DNA from: an uncultured Acidimicrobiales bacterium
GTDB lineage: Bacteria > Actinomycetota > Acidimicrobiia > Acidimicrobiales > SHLQ01
Direction of reading: 5' to 3'
Length of the DNA stretch: 54,265 bases
NCBI GenBank assembly: GCA_938038785.1
Contig: CALHTB010000001.1
Span: 1-54,265 of the forward strand
A program made the translations under genes and the position numbers. Under the pieces are notes generated by a model. The model searched no databases. It was not told the origin of the DNA and worked only from the letters and a program-made list of their open reading frames with translations. Below, piece after piece: positions 1-8,679 of this stretch. Numbering within the stretch: the stretch's first letter is position 1; each line of letters starts with the position of its first letter.

Positions 1-306
1 AGCAATCTGGTCACCGCCGAGGAAAGGGCCGCTGTGGCCAAGTTGCTCGACAAAGGGTTCACCGACATCGCACGAACACTCCACCCCGAAGACCCGGGCT
101 ACAGCTGGTACTCCTACTCGGCTGGGCAGTTCGGTAAGGGCAAGGGGTATCGATTGGACCTTGTCTTAGCCGGAGCCGACGTGGCCGACGACTTCACGTC
201 GTGCCGAGCGCTTCGCAAGTGGCGAGAACCAAGCCTCTCCCCCAGCGACCACTGCCCCGTCATCGCCGTTCGCTCCTCCAAAACAAAACGCAAACAGCCG
301 CTCTGA
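1..306 (+). CDS. Exonuclease III family, C-terminal part (5' end outside window)
   Basis: The reading frame is open from the first base and ends in TGA at 304-306, giving about 101 residues. The C-terminal motif SPSDHCPV, preceded by YRLDLVLAG, is the catalytic Asp-His end of the exonuclease III / AP endonuclease (endonuclease-exonuclease-phosphatase) fold, which cleaves DNA at abasic sites in base excision repair. The upstream catalytic Glu and Asn lie outside the window. A basic tail (KTKRKQ) follows the fold. Its stop codon sits inside a strong terminator hairpin. I cannot tell which paralogue (xthA or exoA type) it is. Confidence 0.85.
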   Translation, partial: SNLVTAEERAAVAKLLDKGFTDIARTLHPEDPGYSWYSYSAGQFGKGKGYRLDLVLAGADVADDFTSCRALRKWREPSLSPSDHCPVIAVRSSKTKRKQPL

Positions 307-329
307 GGTACTCCCCAGAGCGGCTGTTT
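292..329. terminator. Terminator hairpin at the end of the exonuclease gene
   Basis: A perfect 14-bp stem (292-305 pairing with 316-329, arms AAACAGCCGCTCTG and its complement) with a 10-nt loop overlaps the stop codon of the exonuclease gene. It ends in a short T run on the plus strand, as expected for an intrinsic terminator. Confidence 0.8.
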
Positions 330-357
330 CGGCGTTGGCGGCGTCGCCGTTCGCCTC

Positions 358-381
358 GCTCACCAACCGAGTTGGTGAGCG
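358..381 (-). terminator. Hairpin downstream of the WXG gene
   Basis: An 11-bp inverted repeat (CGCTCACCAAC at 358-368 with its complement at 371-381) lies 17 nt beyond the stop of the minus-strand WXG gene. It probably ends that transcript. There is no strong U tract, so confidence is moderate. Confidence 0.5.
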
Positions 382-397
382 TGCGATTACGAGGGAC

Positions 398-895
398 TTA
401 GCCCATCTTGATCGTTGCGTCAGCAGCGAGGAGGTTCTCGCGGGTCTGACGGGAGGCCTTGGCCAGGTTGGTGTATTCGAGGTCGATCTGGGACATCACC
501 GACTTGAACTCCTGGTTGACGCTGTCGACAATTGCACCCGCGCGGGTGTTGAACGCATCGCGTTCGAGGCCGAGGTTCGTGGTTGCGTTGCCGAGCACGG
601 TGTTGACCTGACCCTGCAGCTGCTCCTTGATGGCAACAGCATTGTCACGCGAGGCACCCTTCCAGTCAGCGCTTACGAGCTGGGTGTGTGTGGCGTTGAT
701 GTCCTTAGTCAGCTCGCCTGCGATGACATCGAACTTCTTCATCAGGTCGCTCATGGCCTCGTTCACTGCCGTCTGCAGCATCTCGGCTGCACTCGAGGTC
801 TCGGTACCGGTCGTAACGGCCAACGCCGCTGACGTGTCGATCCGGTCTGCGCTCTGCGCAATCGAATCCAGGTTGCCACCAATAAAAGCACTCAT
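398..895 (-). CDS. Long WXG100/ESAT-6-like secreted protein
   Basis: 165 residues, almost entirely helical, with no signal peptide. It carries the WXG signature as W-K-G at residues 78-80, in the turn expected between two helices. WXG100 proteins are exported as helical hairpins by type VII secretion ATPases of the EccC/EssC family, and such an ATPase gene lies directly upstream on the same strand. The protein is longer than the usual ~100 residues, with extended arms on both sides of the WXG turn. The start is supported by AGGAGA 8 nt upstream of the ATG. I see no clear YxxxD/E export motif at the C terminus. Role as T7SS substrate is inferred from motif and context. Confidence 0.75.
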   Translation of the reverse strand: MSAFIGGNLDSIAQSADRIDTSAALAVTTGTETSSAAEMLQTAVNEAMSDLMKKFDVIAGELTKDINATHTQLVSADWKGASRDNAVAIKEQLQGQVNTVLGNATTNLGLERDAFNTRAGAIVDSVNQEFKSVMSQIDLEYTNLAKASRQTRENLLAADATIKMG

Positions 896-1093
896 GTGAA
901 ACTCTCCTAAGTCGTTAGTACATTTCGTGTTGTTTCGTTAACCACTATGCACTCCAGAGTGTTTCATGTCAACTCGGAGTGAACAAAACGATATGAAATG
1001 TATCGAACAGTGGATGTTTGATTGAAAACACTGGATGAGGCGCGCGACATCGACGCCCAGAGCGAGCGCCGCTTGAAGGTTTCCCGGGGCCGT

Positions 1094-4000
1094 TTAGCTA
1101 CAGACCTGCACTACGTGGGGGTCACCAGCAGCGACCAGATAGCCGCGGCCAGGAAGGTCGGGCAAGCGAACGTTGCGTGGCAATCGCACCCCAAGGAGGT
1201 CGCCATCGGTGGCGGGATCTGGCTGCAACAAGATGCCAGCACCTGATGCGCGGACAAATCGAGTCCAATGCCCATACGCCTGTCGAGCAACCGACGATCG
1301 CATACCCGCAATGATCGTGACATTCGGCGGCGCATTCTTGGCAAGGTCCACGAGCGGGCCATCGTCGACGTCGACCCGTTCAGCATCGTCCACGATGATC
1401 ACCCAACGGCGTGGGTCGGTCAGGGCCATCGACAGCACGTGACTTAGCCCCTCCACTGCGCCATGGGCATCGAACACGCCTGAAGTAAACAGTGCTGCAA
1501 CCGGTGCCGGGGCCACGCCCACGAGCACCAAGTCAGGGTGATCACTGCGGAGTTGCTCGGCGATGAGCGTAAGTGTGCTCGTGCGGCCGCTGCCAGACGG
1601 CCCGCTGATCGTGGCGTGCTCGCCCGCGCGAACCGTCAGTTGGGTGACTCGGCGGCTGGCATCATCGATGCCAATCGGCACGACAAGGTTCGGCTCGATC
1701 GTGGTACTGGTGCCGTCGAGCACAGCCCGGTCGATCTCGGCGTCGAGTGGGGTGATGTCGGGAAGTTCGTCGGTGACAACGCACTGTTCAGGAGTGAGGC
1801 TCGCTTCCCAGTTCAGCATTTGCACCACCATGGCATCGCTGCCCCACATTGCTCTGCCGGGCACGAATTTGGGAACGGCGGTTGGCCGGACGCCGATGTC
1901 GGCAAACGCGGTTGGGTCCGATTGTTCGAGCAAGATTCGCTCGGTTGCGATCGTCCACGTGTTGCGGGGGACATCACCTCGGCGGGTTGCTCCGACGATG
2001 GTGACGATGCCGACAAGCGGGCCATCACGGACGATTCGCTCCCACAGCTCGCCGTTCGATGTGCCGCTGTTCAGATCGTTCGCTTCGATGAACGACGCCA
2101 TCCCGTCGATGGCCACCACCATGAGCGGCAGCGACTCGACCTCGTCGCGCGACATCTGACGTCGAGCGTCGAGAGTCTCGTTGAGCAGAGAGAACAACCG
2201 GGCATGGCGCGCCTCGTCGTTGGCAGCAATAACGGGCGAGACGTGCGGATACGCGTCGATTCCCGAGAGTCCGCCAGCGCTGTGATCCACCGGGAAGACC
2301 CACACCGACCTCGAACTCTGCGTTCGCCCAAGGCCGACGATCAGGCTCCGCACCGAGGTGCTGACGCCACTGCCAAGAGCTCCGACCAAGACGATGCCGC
2401 CGTCACTAGGCGCCCACGTGCGGATCAACCGACGCTGATGTGAAGGGTCGTCACCAAGCGCCACACGAAGACGCCCGAGCCCTCCACTGGCATCGGCCTG
2501 ATGGTCGGTATCCAAGCCACCCAGGGTGCTCATCTCGACGTCGACTGGAAGGTCGGGCAGCCATGGCCGTCTCGGCGTCGGGCCGCGCCTTGGCGTCTGA
2601 AGAATGGTCTCGACGATCAGTTCGAGCTCGGTGGTGTCACCGCTCGAATCGACATGGGGAAACTCGGGCCCGTGGCCTGAACCGACGGGGATGTCGGCAA
2701 TTCGGACCGGGGGCAGGTCTGCGCCCGCGGGACCGGACAGAAAGCCCGATTGCACAATCGCCAGCTCGCCCTCACCGGTGCGAACGTAGGCACGTCCAGG
2801 AGTGGAACGCGAGAGCTCGGCTGCGGTTGGCTTGTCGATGACGTCAACAGAATCGGCTGGGTCCTGCATGCGAAGCGCAATTCGCAAGTTGGTATTTGCT
2901 CGAATGTTTGCATCAACTGCGCCGGCTGGGCGCTGAGTCGCCAGCACCAGATGAACGCCGAGGCTTCGGCCACGCTGAGCAATGCCGATGAGGGCCGAGA
3001 CGAAGTCGGGTAGCTCGGATCGCAACGTGGCGAACTCGTCGATTAGCACGATCAGGCGAGGCAACGGTCCTTGCGGAGAGCCGAGCTGGCGATAGTCCGC
3101 AACGTCCTTGGCCGCCACCGCACGAAGAACCGCCTCGCGGTGGTGCAGCTCGGCCTCGAGCGACAGCAACGCTCGTTCGGCAAGATGGTCATCGAGGTCG
3201 GTAACCATGCCAACGACGTGCGGTAGCCGAGCGCACGCATCAAAAGCCGAGCCGCCCTTGTAATCGATCAGCACAAAGACCAGGTCGTCAGGGTCGTAGT
3301 TGGTGGCGAGCCCGACAATAAACGTACGAAGCAGCTCCGACTTGCCCGAACCGGTAGTACCGGCCACAAGAGCATGCGGGCCGTCGCTGACCATGTCGAG
3401 CGGCATAAGCCCCTGCTCACCAATACCGATTGATGTTTGCAAGGTGTCGCTTCGGGTGCTGAGCATCCATCGGCGTTGGATGGCCTCGGGGGTGAGCACG
3501 CCGAAGAGGTCTTCCGCACGGACGATGCGGGGCACATCGCCGCCCGGCATTGGAAGTTCAGGGTCTTCAAATCGTGCGAGCTGTCGAGCGAGGTCGCGGG
3601 CCACCTCGATCGAGGCAATATCGACAATGCCAGATTCAATTCGCTGCGGTTCGCGCGGGAACGTCAGTGCCAGCTCGCCGTCAGCCGAGGAGATTGTTGC
3701 GACGGTGGCGGTAGACGCCGGTAGCTGGTCGGCGGTACTTGCGAGTACGACGCCAAAGATGTTTGCATCTGGCCGTTCGAGTAGACGGCGCAGCGCGCTC
3801 GATCGTCGATGGAGCAGCTCGAGGTCGTCGACGATGAGTAGCCAGCCCGGTCGGAGAATGTCAGCGGCAGAGTCAGCCTCGAAGGCGTCGATAATGTTCG
3901 TTGCGAATGCCGATGCGGCGTCGCCGGCAAGCACCATGCTTGCCTCTGTCGCATTGCGACTATGGGGCAGCCAATGGGCCCATTCCCACCGGTCAACTTG

Positions 4001-5299
4001 GTCGGGCGTAGTGAGCACCGCGATGCGATAGTCGGCAGGTCCGTGGTGGGTGGCGAGCTGCAACGTGATCGCTCGGGCCACGCCATCACGAAGCGCATCG
4101 TCGCCGTCGTTCAGCGTCGCATCGCCAACCACGCCAAGCGGGCCGAGACGCAGGTCGGCGAGGAGCTCGATGTCGTCGACTACCCGATGGTCCTCGACCA
4201 TCGCCTCGACGTCCATTGCTACGGTGTCAGCCTTTGATTCGGTCGGCGGCGTGTACGAGATCTGGCCAACGCCGACTCGAACGTTGAGTGCATCAGCATC
4301 GGCCAGGCGTCGTTCCCACAGACGGGTAGAAGGAAGTTCGATTCGGCGGCGAACCTCGAGCAAGTCGGGCCCGATGCCCGAGCGGCGACGTCGTTCATGC
4401 TCGACTGCCTCACCCAACTGCCGTTTCAGTGTGCTCAGCGATTCGCGATGGGTTCGCACGTCGCCCTCGCGTTCGCGCTTGACACGGCGCTTTCCCGAGA
4501 GCCAGTTGCCAATCGCCATCACCGGCGAAAGGAGCCCGAAGATCGCGTAACGCCACGACCCAAGAGCGACCACCATGACACCCGCAAAGATGATCGGCAC
4601 GAGCAACGACACCATCGTGAGAGCTGGCGCTACCCGCTCAGCCGGGCGGTCGGGCAACGTGATTGGTTGTTGCGGGTTCGGAAGCGGAGTGCGCGGCGGG
4701 CGGTTCATCAGCACCTTGCCGCGCTCGTCCGTATGGTCTTGGCTCACCCCAAGCGGCTGATCGCTGTGGTCGACATCGCGCACCCGTAATGATGACGACC
4801 CAATGCGAATCGGTGTATCGACGGCCACGTTTGTCGGCTTCGAAATCGAACGCCCCTTGACCCACGTACCGTTCAGCGAGTCGAGATCATCGACGAGGAA
4901 CTTGTCGTCGGGCAAGCGTTCGATGATGGCATGAGCGTTCGACACGTTCGGGTTGTCGATCGGCAGTTCGTTCTGCTCACTGCGTCCAACCGCGACGTAG
5001 CCAACGGCATCCATATTTCGGACTGCCCCGGCTCCGGGCCCTCCGGTCACCCCGGCCCAGGTGTGTCCAAGCCCCGATCGGCGGTTCGACGTGACCCCCA
5101 GCGACGACACCCGAGAGCCTTCCGAAAACGCGATGTCGGACAGCAGCGTGTCCGGCAAGTGGACACTGCCGTCGACGGTGACCGCGACCGCCGGGTCAAA
5201 TCGCAATTCTCGAGCGAGGTCCGCAGCGGTGGCATGTTCCCCATCAACGGAGATCGCGACAGATCGAGTGGAATCTGAGTACTCGATCTGTAGCCGCAC
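1094..5299 (-). CDS. FHA-domain FtsK/SpoIIIE ATPase of type VII secretion (EccC/EssC-like)
   Basis: 1401 residues with the EssC-type layout. There is a ubiquitin-like N-terminal region (about 1-85), an FHA phosphothreonine-binding domain (about 95-175, with GRSEQNELPIDNPNVSNAHA), a pair of membrane helices at about 220-263, then three FtsK-like ATPase modules. The first has a full Walker A (GTTGSGKS, about residue 645) and a Walker B-like LIVLIDE. The second has a degenerate P-loop (GALGSGVST, about 975). The third has GPSGSGRTS (about 1236), with Arg replacing the Walker Lys. Such motors drive export of WXG proteins. The start is GTG with a strong GAGGAGGGG box upstream. No EccB, EccD, EccE or mycosin gene is visible nearby, so this is a compact locus of ATPase plus WXG partner. 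Confidence 0.88.
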   Translation of the reverse strand: MRLQIEYSDSTRSVAISVDGEHATAADLARELRFDPAVAVTVDGSVHLPDTLLSDIAFSEGSRVSSLGVTSNRRSGLGHTWAGVTGGPGAGAVRNMDAVGYVAVGRSEQNELPIDNPNVSNAHAIIERLPDDKFLVDDLDSLNGTWVKGRSISKPTNVAVDTPIRIGSSSLRVRDVDHSDQPLGVSQDHTDERGKVLMNRPPRTPLPNPQQPITLPDRPAERVAPALTMVSLLVPIIFAGVMVVALGSWRYAIFGLLSPVMAIGNWLSGKRRVKREREGDVRTHRESLSTLKRQLGEAVEHERRRRSGIGPDLLEVRRRIELPSTRLWERRLADADALNVRVGVGQISYTPPTESKADTVAMDVEAMVEDHRVVDDIELLADLRLGPLGVVGDATLNDGDDALRDGVARAITLQLATHHGPADYRIAVLTTPDQVDRWEWAHWLPHSRNATEASMVLAGDAASAFATNIIDAFEADSAADILRPGWLLIVDDLELLHRRSSALRRLLERPDANIFGVVLASTADQLPASTATVATISSADGELALTFPREPQRIESGIVDIASIEVARDLARQLARFEDPELPMPGGDVPRIVRAEDLFGVLTPEAIQRRWMLSTRSDTLQTSIGIGEQGLMPLDMVSDGPHALVAGTTGSGKSELLRTFIVGLATNYDPDDLVFVLIDYKGGSAFDACARLPHVVGMVTDLDDHLAERALLSLEAELHHREAVLRAVAAKDVADYRQLGSPQGPLPRLIVLIDEFATLRSELPDFVSALIGIAQRGRSLGVHLVLATQRPAGAVDANIRANTNLRIALRMQDPADSVDVIDKPTAAELSRSTPGRAYVRTGEGELAIVQSGFLSGPAGADLPPVRIADIPVGSGHGPEFPHVDSSGDTTELELIVETILQTPRRGPTPRRPWLPDLPVDVEMSTLGGLDTDHQADASGGLGRLRVALGDDPSHQRRLIRTWAPSDGGIVLVGALGSGVSTSVRSLIVGLGRTQSSRSVWVFPVDHSAGGLSGIDAYPHVSPVIAANDEARHARLFSLLNETLDARRQMSRDEVESLPLMVVAIDGMASFIEANDLNSGTSNGELWERIVRDGPLVGIVTIVGATRRGDVPRNTWTIATERILLEQSDPTAFADIGVRPTAVPKFVPGRAMWGSDAMVVQMLNWEASLTPEQCVVTDELPDITPLDAEIDRAVLDGTSTTIEPNLVVPIGIDDASRRVTQLTVRAGEHATISGPSGSGRTSTLTLIAEQLRSDHPDLVLVGVAPAPVAALFTSGVFDAHGAVEGLSHVLSMALTDPRRWVIIVDDAERVDVDDGPLVDLAKNAPPNVTIIAGMRSSVARQAYGHWTRFVRASGAGILLQPDPATDGDLLGVRLPRNVRLPDLPGRGYLVAAGDPHVVQVCS

Positions 5300-5437
5300 G
5301 ACGCCCTCCCCTCCTCGAAAATGAGGCCTGGAACAACGGTAGAACCGCTATAGGGGCGGCCTCGATAGGCAGTTTGACCCACAATTGGGTTCACGACTTA
5401 ACCGGGAAAGTGATCGTTTGCAGACCAATGCGCGCTC

Positions 5438-6682
5438 TCAGCGGTGAAGTGCGACAACAACCTCGGCATGGCTGGTGTCATGAAACGCGTCGATGACCTG
5501 CACCGAATCGAGCGTGTACCCCTCACTGGCTAGCAGTTGCACATCTCGGCCGAGCGAGCCGGTGTCGCATGAAACCAACACAAATCGATCCGCGTTACTG
5601 GCCATGAGGGCAGCGACGCCTTTTCGGCCCAAACCGGCACGGGCGGGGTCGGCGATGACGGTGTCTGCAGGAAAGGCCATCCACGATTCAACCTCTTCGC
5701 ACAAGATGACCGCATCGGTGAACTCGGCCAAGTTGACGCGAGCGTCGGCGATGGCGCTGGCAGATTGTTCGACCGCAACGACCGATTGAGCACTCGCTCC
5801 AACCGAACCAGCGAACAGCCCAACACCCGCATAGGCATCGACGAGGTCTCTGTTGGCAAGGTCGCCGGCAGCGAAGGTGACCGCATCGACCAGCGCTGAC
5901 GCGACGTGGGGGCCGGCCTGAAAGAACGATGCTGCGGACACCTGCCAGTCACGGCCACCGGCATGCTCGATGAGGTGAGTCTTGGCACCGTTCGCCTTCG
6001 ACAGGATTGCCAGTTCGCCCACCGGCTCAACGGCTGAGGCGTCGACGGCTGCGGGATCACCGTCGACCATGATGAAGGCATCTTTGGTGTGCTCGCTAAC
6101 TCGAAGCACGGCTTCACTTCCGGCACCTGACCGGAACCGTACGTTGGTCAGCATTGCTTCGAGCTGTGGGTGCACGACGAGACAACTATCGGGCACGACG
6201 GTGTCGTGGCTTGCGCGTCGGCGATACCCGGCGCGGTCGCCGCTGATCGCAAGCCGCACCGTCGTGCGATATCTGTCCGGGATTGAGGCATGCACCGCCG
6301 CTGAACCTGCGGCGATCGCATCGTCGACGAGCGCGTCGTCGAGTCGGCCAATCCGGACGAGCGAGTCCCGTACTACGTGCCTCTTGATTTCTTGTTGGGT
6401 GTCGGCGGTGGCATGAGCGAGGTCGCAGCCTCCACAACCTGCATGGTGTGTGGGGCACGCCGGTTCACGCCGGCCCGGAGCTGGCTCGATGACTTCAACA
6501 ACCTGGCCTCGAGCGAACGACTTCTTCTGGGTCTTCAACTGCACCCGGACCGTCTCGCCGGCCAACCCTCCGTCGCAAAACACCACCCGGCCGTCGTTGT
6601 CACGGCCAACGGCAGCGCCGCCATTCGCGGGTCGGTCAAGCGTGAGTTCGATGGGTTCGGAGGGGTTCGAAGCCGACGTCAT
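5438..6682 (-). CDS. RNA m5U methyltransferase, RumA/RlmD/TrmA family
   Basis: 414 residues. It has an N-terminal TRAM-like beta domain (about 1-60), then a cysteine-rich stretch with CGGC (CPTHHAGCGGC) matching the [4Fe-4S] site of RlmD-type enzymes. A SAM-binding DAYAGVGLFAG loop and a C-terminal catalytic VSCDTGSLGRD motif follow. These enzymes methylate C5 of uridine in 23S rRNA or tRNA. I chose the ATG at 6682 (MTSASNPSEP) because the frame can be extended upstream only by running across the divergent rpe gene, where it has no family resemblance. The gap to rpe is 48 bp, so the two genes share a divergent promoter region. Substrate base unknown. Confidence 0.87.
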   Translation of the reverse strand: MTSASNPSEPIELTLDRPANGGAAVGRDNDGRVVFCDGGLAGETVRVQLKTQKKSFARGQVVEVIEPAPGRREPACPTHHAGCGGCDLAHATADTQQEIKRHVVRDSLVRIGRLDDALVDDAIAAGSAAVHASIPDRYRTTVRLAISGDRAGYRRRASHDTVVPDSCLVVHPQLEAMLTNVRFRSGAGSEAVLRVSEHTKDAFIMVDGDPAAVDASAVEPVGELAILSKANGAKTHLIEHAGGRDWQVSAASFFQAGPHVASALVDAVTFAAGDLANRDLVDAYAGVGLFAGSVGASAQSVVAVEQSASAIADARVNLAEFTDAVILCEEVESWMAFPADTVIADPARAGLGRKGVAALMASNADRFVLVSCDTGSLGRDVQLLASEGYTLDSVQVIDAFHDTSHAEVVVALHR

Positions 6683-6730
6683 GGTCGCAGGATACGGGAC
6701 TTGCGCAGCGCACGCTCTAGGGTCCGTTCC

Positions 6731-7402
6731 ATGCCACGTCCGATCGAAATCGTGCCCTCTGTTCTGCCCGCCAACTTCGCTGATCTCGGTGAGGAATGTC
6801 GACGCCTCGGAGATGCTGGTGTCGACCGAATTCAATGGGATGTCATGGACGGCAACTTCGTCCCCAACCTCACCTTTGGTCCCGACGTCATTGCGGCCTG
6901 TAGGCCGTACACCGACGTTCGTTTCGAGGCTCATCTGATGGTGGCCGACCCCGACCTCATGGCCAAGCAGTACATCGACGCCGGATGTGACCTGCTGATC
7001 GTGCACGCCGAAAGCGCCAAGCACTTGCATCGCACGCTGGCCAACATCGCCGACCTCGGTGGCAATGCTGCGGTAGCGCTGAACCCGTCGACGCCAATCA
7101 CCGAAATCGAGCACGTGCTCGATCTGGTCGAGATGGTGCTGATAATGACGGTGAACCCTGGTTTCGGTGGCCAGAAGTACATCAAAACAATGGAACCGAA
7201 GATCGCGGCCTGCCGAGCAATGCTCGATGCCAGTGGCTACGACATCGACCTCGAAGTCGACGGTGGCATCAGTAAGGACACCATCGCCGGAGCAGCAAGC
7301 GCTGGTGCCAACGTCCTCATCTCGGGCAGCGCGTTGTTCCGCTACGAAAGCCTCACCGAAGGAGTAGCCGAACTCCGCGCCCTAGCCGAAGCCGCGAGGT
7401 AA
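6731..7402 (+). CDS. rpe: Ribulose-phosphate 3-epimerase
   Basis: 223 residues of a (beta/alpha)8 barrel that interconverts ribulose-5-phosphate and xylulose-5-phosphate in the pentose phosphate pathway. The family signatures are present in order: IVPSVLPANF, the metal-binding WDVMDGNFVPNLTFGP, HLMV, VNPGFGGQ and the C-terminal EVDGGI with ISGSALF. Length is normal for the family. The ATG at 6731 begins right at MPRPIEIVPS; upstream codons in this frame belong to the antisense of the methyltransferase gene. It is transcribed divergently from the methyltransferase and convergently with clpP. Confidence 0.96.
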   Translation: MPRPIEIVPSVLPANFADLGEECRRLGDAGVDRIQWDVMDGNFVPNLTFGPDVIAACRPYTDVRFEAHLMVADPDLMAKQYIDAGCDLLIVHAESAKHLHRTLANIADLGGNAAVALNPSTPITEIEHVLDLVEMVLIMTVNPGFGGQKYIKTMEPKIAACRAMLDASGYDIDLEVDGGISKDTIAGAASAGANVLISGSALFRYESLTEGVAELRALAEAAR

Positions 7403-7418
7403 TTCCCGGGCTTTATTT

Positions 7419-7753
7419 CCCGGAGCTTCGCTCCTCCAGCGGTCGCACCGTCGCTTCGCTTTGGGTGCTCGGCTGCTGCGCCCGAGGCGGAGCCTGGTCG
7501 TTCGTCCCTCACTCCCGCACGCGGCAAGCAGTCCTCAATGCGTATAAGCGACGGACCCCGGGAACCCCTGAACCATTGTTCACTGCGACAGCGGAGCTGC
7601 TCACAGCTAAACGCGAGAGCCTGTATACGCACCGCCGAATCGCCAGCTCCCAAGGAGGGAGGGACGAGCGACGGAAAGGCGCCTCGGGCGTAGCAGCCGA
7701 GCATCGAGGAGCGCAGCGACGGATTGCGACAGCTGGAGGAGCGAAGCTCCGGG
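7419..7753. repeat. Long imperfect inverted repeat between rpe and clpP
   Basis: This gene-free stretch (7403-7755, 353 bp) is bounded by a 22-bp perfect inverted repeat (7419-7440 and 7732-7753). The similarity continues inward imperfectly for about 100 bp on each side (to about 7516 and 7650), sharing GCTCGGCTGCTRCGCCCGAGGC. Each tip also forms its own small hairpin (GGAGC-TTC-GCTCC). The right tip ends 2 bp from the clpP stop codon. It could be a bidirectional terminator of repeated origin or a small non-autonomous element. No protein in the ~130-bp centre looks real. Confidence 0.8.
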
Positions 7754-7755
7754 AG

Positions 7756-8355
7756 TTAGATGTCGCCTCGCGACGTGATGACTTTGTCGATGATGCCGTA
7801 TTCCTTGGCTTCTTCGGCGGTAAACCAGCGGTCACGATCGGAGTCGGCTTCGATGGTCTCGACGCTTTGGCCGGTGTGTTCGGCAATGAGTTCTTGCATC
7901 ATGCGCTTGGTCTGGCCCATCTGTTCTGCCTGGATGGCGATGTCGGTGGCCTGACCGCGGACGCCACCGAGTGGCTGGTGCATCATGACGCGGGCGTGAG
8001 GCAGTGCGTAACGCTTGCCCTTAGCGCCTGCGCCGAGGAGGAATTGTCCCATCGATGCGCCGAGGCCCATGCAGAGGGTGCCGACGTCGGGGGCTACGAA
8101 TTGCATGGTGTCGTAGATGGCCATGCCTGCGGTAACCGAGCCACCTGGAGAGTTGATGTAGAGCCAAATGTCCTTCTCGGGGTCTTGGCTCTCGAGGTGG
8201 AGCATCTGCGCGCTGAGGAAGTTGGCGATCTCATCATTGACATCGGTGCCAAGAAAGATGATTCGGTCTTTCAACAAGCGGTTGTAGATGTCCATGCGCG
8301 ACACGTCTTCGGTCAGCGATGCTGCGTACGAAGTGCCGGGAAGTTCGATGCCCAT
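7756..8355 (-). CDS. clpP: ATP-dependent Clp protease proteolytic subunit
   Basis: 199 residues from the chosen ATG ([13 protein letters not shown]), which has AGGAG 6 nt upstream. An upstream in-frame start adds 13 residues without a good ribosome site. ClpP forms the double-heptamer serine protease chamber fed by ClpX or ClpC. The catalytic triad is visible: Ser101 in GASMGQ, His126 in VMMHQPLGG and Asp175 in DRDRWF. The handle and oxyanion segments ([10 protein letters not shown]) are normal. Only one clpP is in the window and clpX is not adjacent, whereas many actinobacteria have clpP1-clpP2 pairs followed by clpX. Confidence 0.96.
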   Translation of the reverse strand: MGIELPGTSYAASLTEDVSRMDIYNRLLKDRIIFLGTDVNDEIANFLSAQMLHLESQDPEKDIWLYINSPGGSVTAGMAIYDTMQFVAPDVGTLCMGLGASMGQFLLGAGAKGKRYALPHARVMMHQPLGGVRGQATDIAIQAEQMGQTKRMMQELIAEHTGQSVETIEADSDRDRWFTAEEAKEYGIIDKVITSRGDI

Positions 8356-8577
8356 TGTTCTCCTGAGTTTGGGGTGGTCGTGTTGCCCAACCAACGCTGT
8401 GAGAGCACAGATATTTCATCCTGGACCAGAAGGTCTGGTTGAGCGTTCTGTGCAGCGAATCGAGGTTACCTCTCTGTATCGGTCGCGAGGCGGTTCTGTG
8501 TTAATTCGCTCATGAGGGAACCGACCGCACCATCTCGACGACGGTGTTGGTTGGCATGTAGTCTTCGGTCACGTTCT

Positions 8578-8661
8578 GCGGACGTGGCGGAACTGGCAGA
8601 CGCGCCAGGTTTAGGTCCTGGTGCCCGAAAGGGCTTGGGGGTTCGATTCCCCCCGTCCGCA
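8578..8661 (+). tRNA. tRNA-Leu (anticodon TAG)
   Basis: An 84-nt class II tRNA. The acceptor stem is GCGGACG pairing with CGTCCGC, with discriminator A at 8661. The anticodon stem is CCAGG/CCTGG around the loop TTTAGGT, giving anticodon TAG. The long variable arm (GTGCCCGAAAGGGCTT) and a T arm with GTTCGATTC follow. The 3' CCA is not encoded. The gene lies 19 bp before the PAS-GGDEF-EAL gene. Confidence 0.96.
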
Positions 8662-8679
8662 CTACCCACGTAAGCAGCT

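Noticed and set aside
1538-2443. Long plus-strand ORF inside the EccC gene
   Set aside because: Arg/Asp/His-rich composition typical of an antisense shadow; the minus-strand frame has full ATPase motifs.
6683-7114. Upstream extension of the uracil methyltransferase frame by 144 codons
   Set aside because: It is antisense to rpe, has no family resemblance, and a good ATG start exists at 6682.
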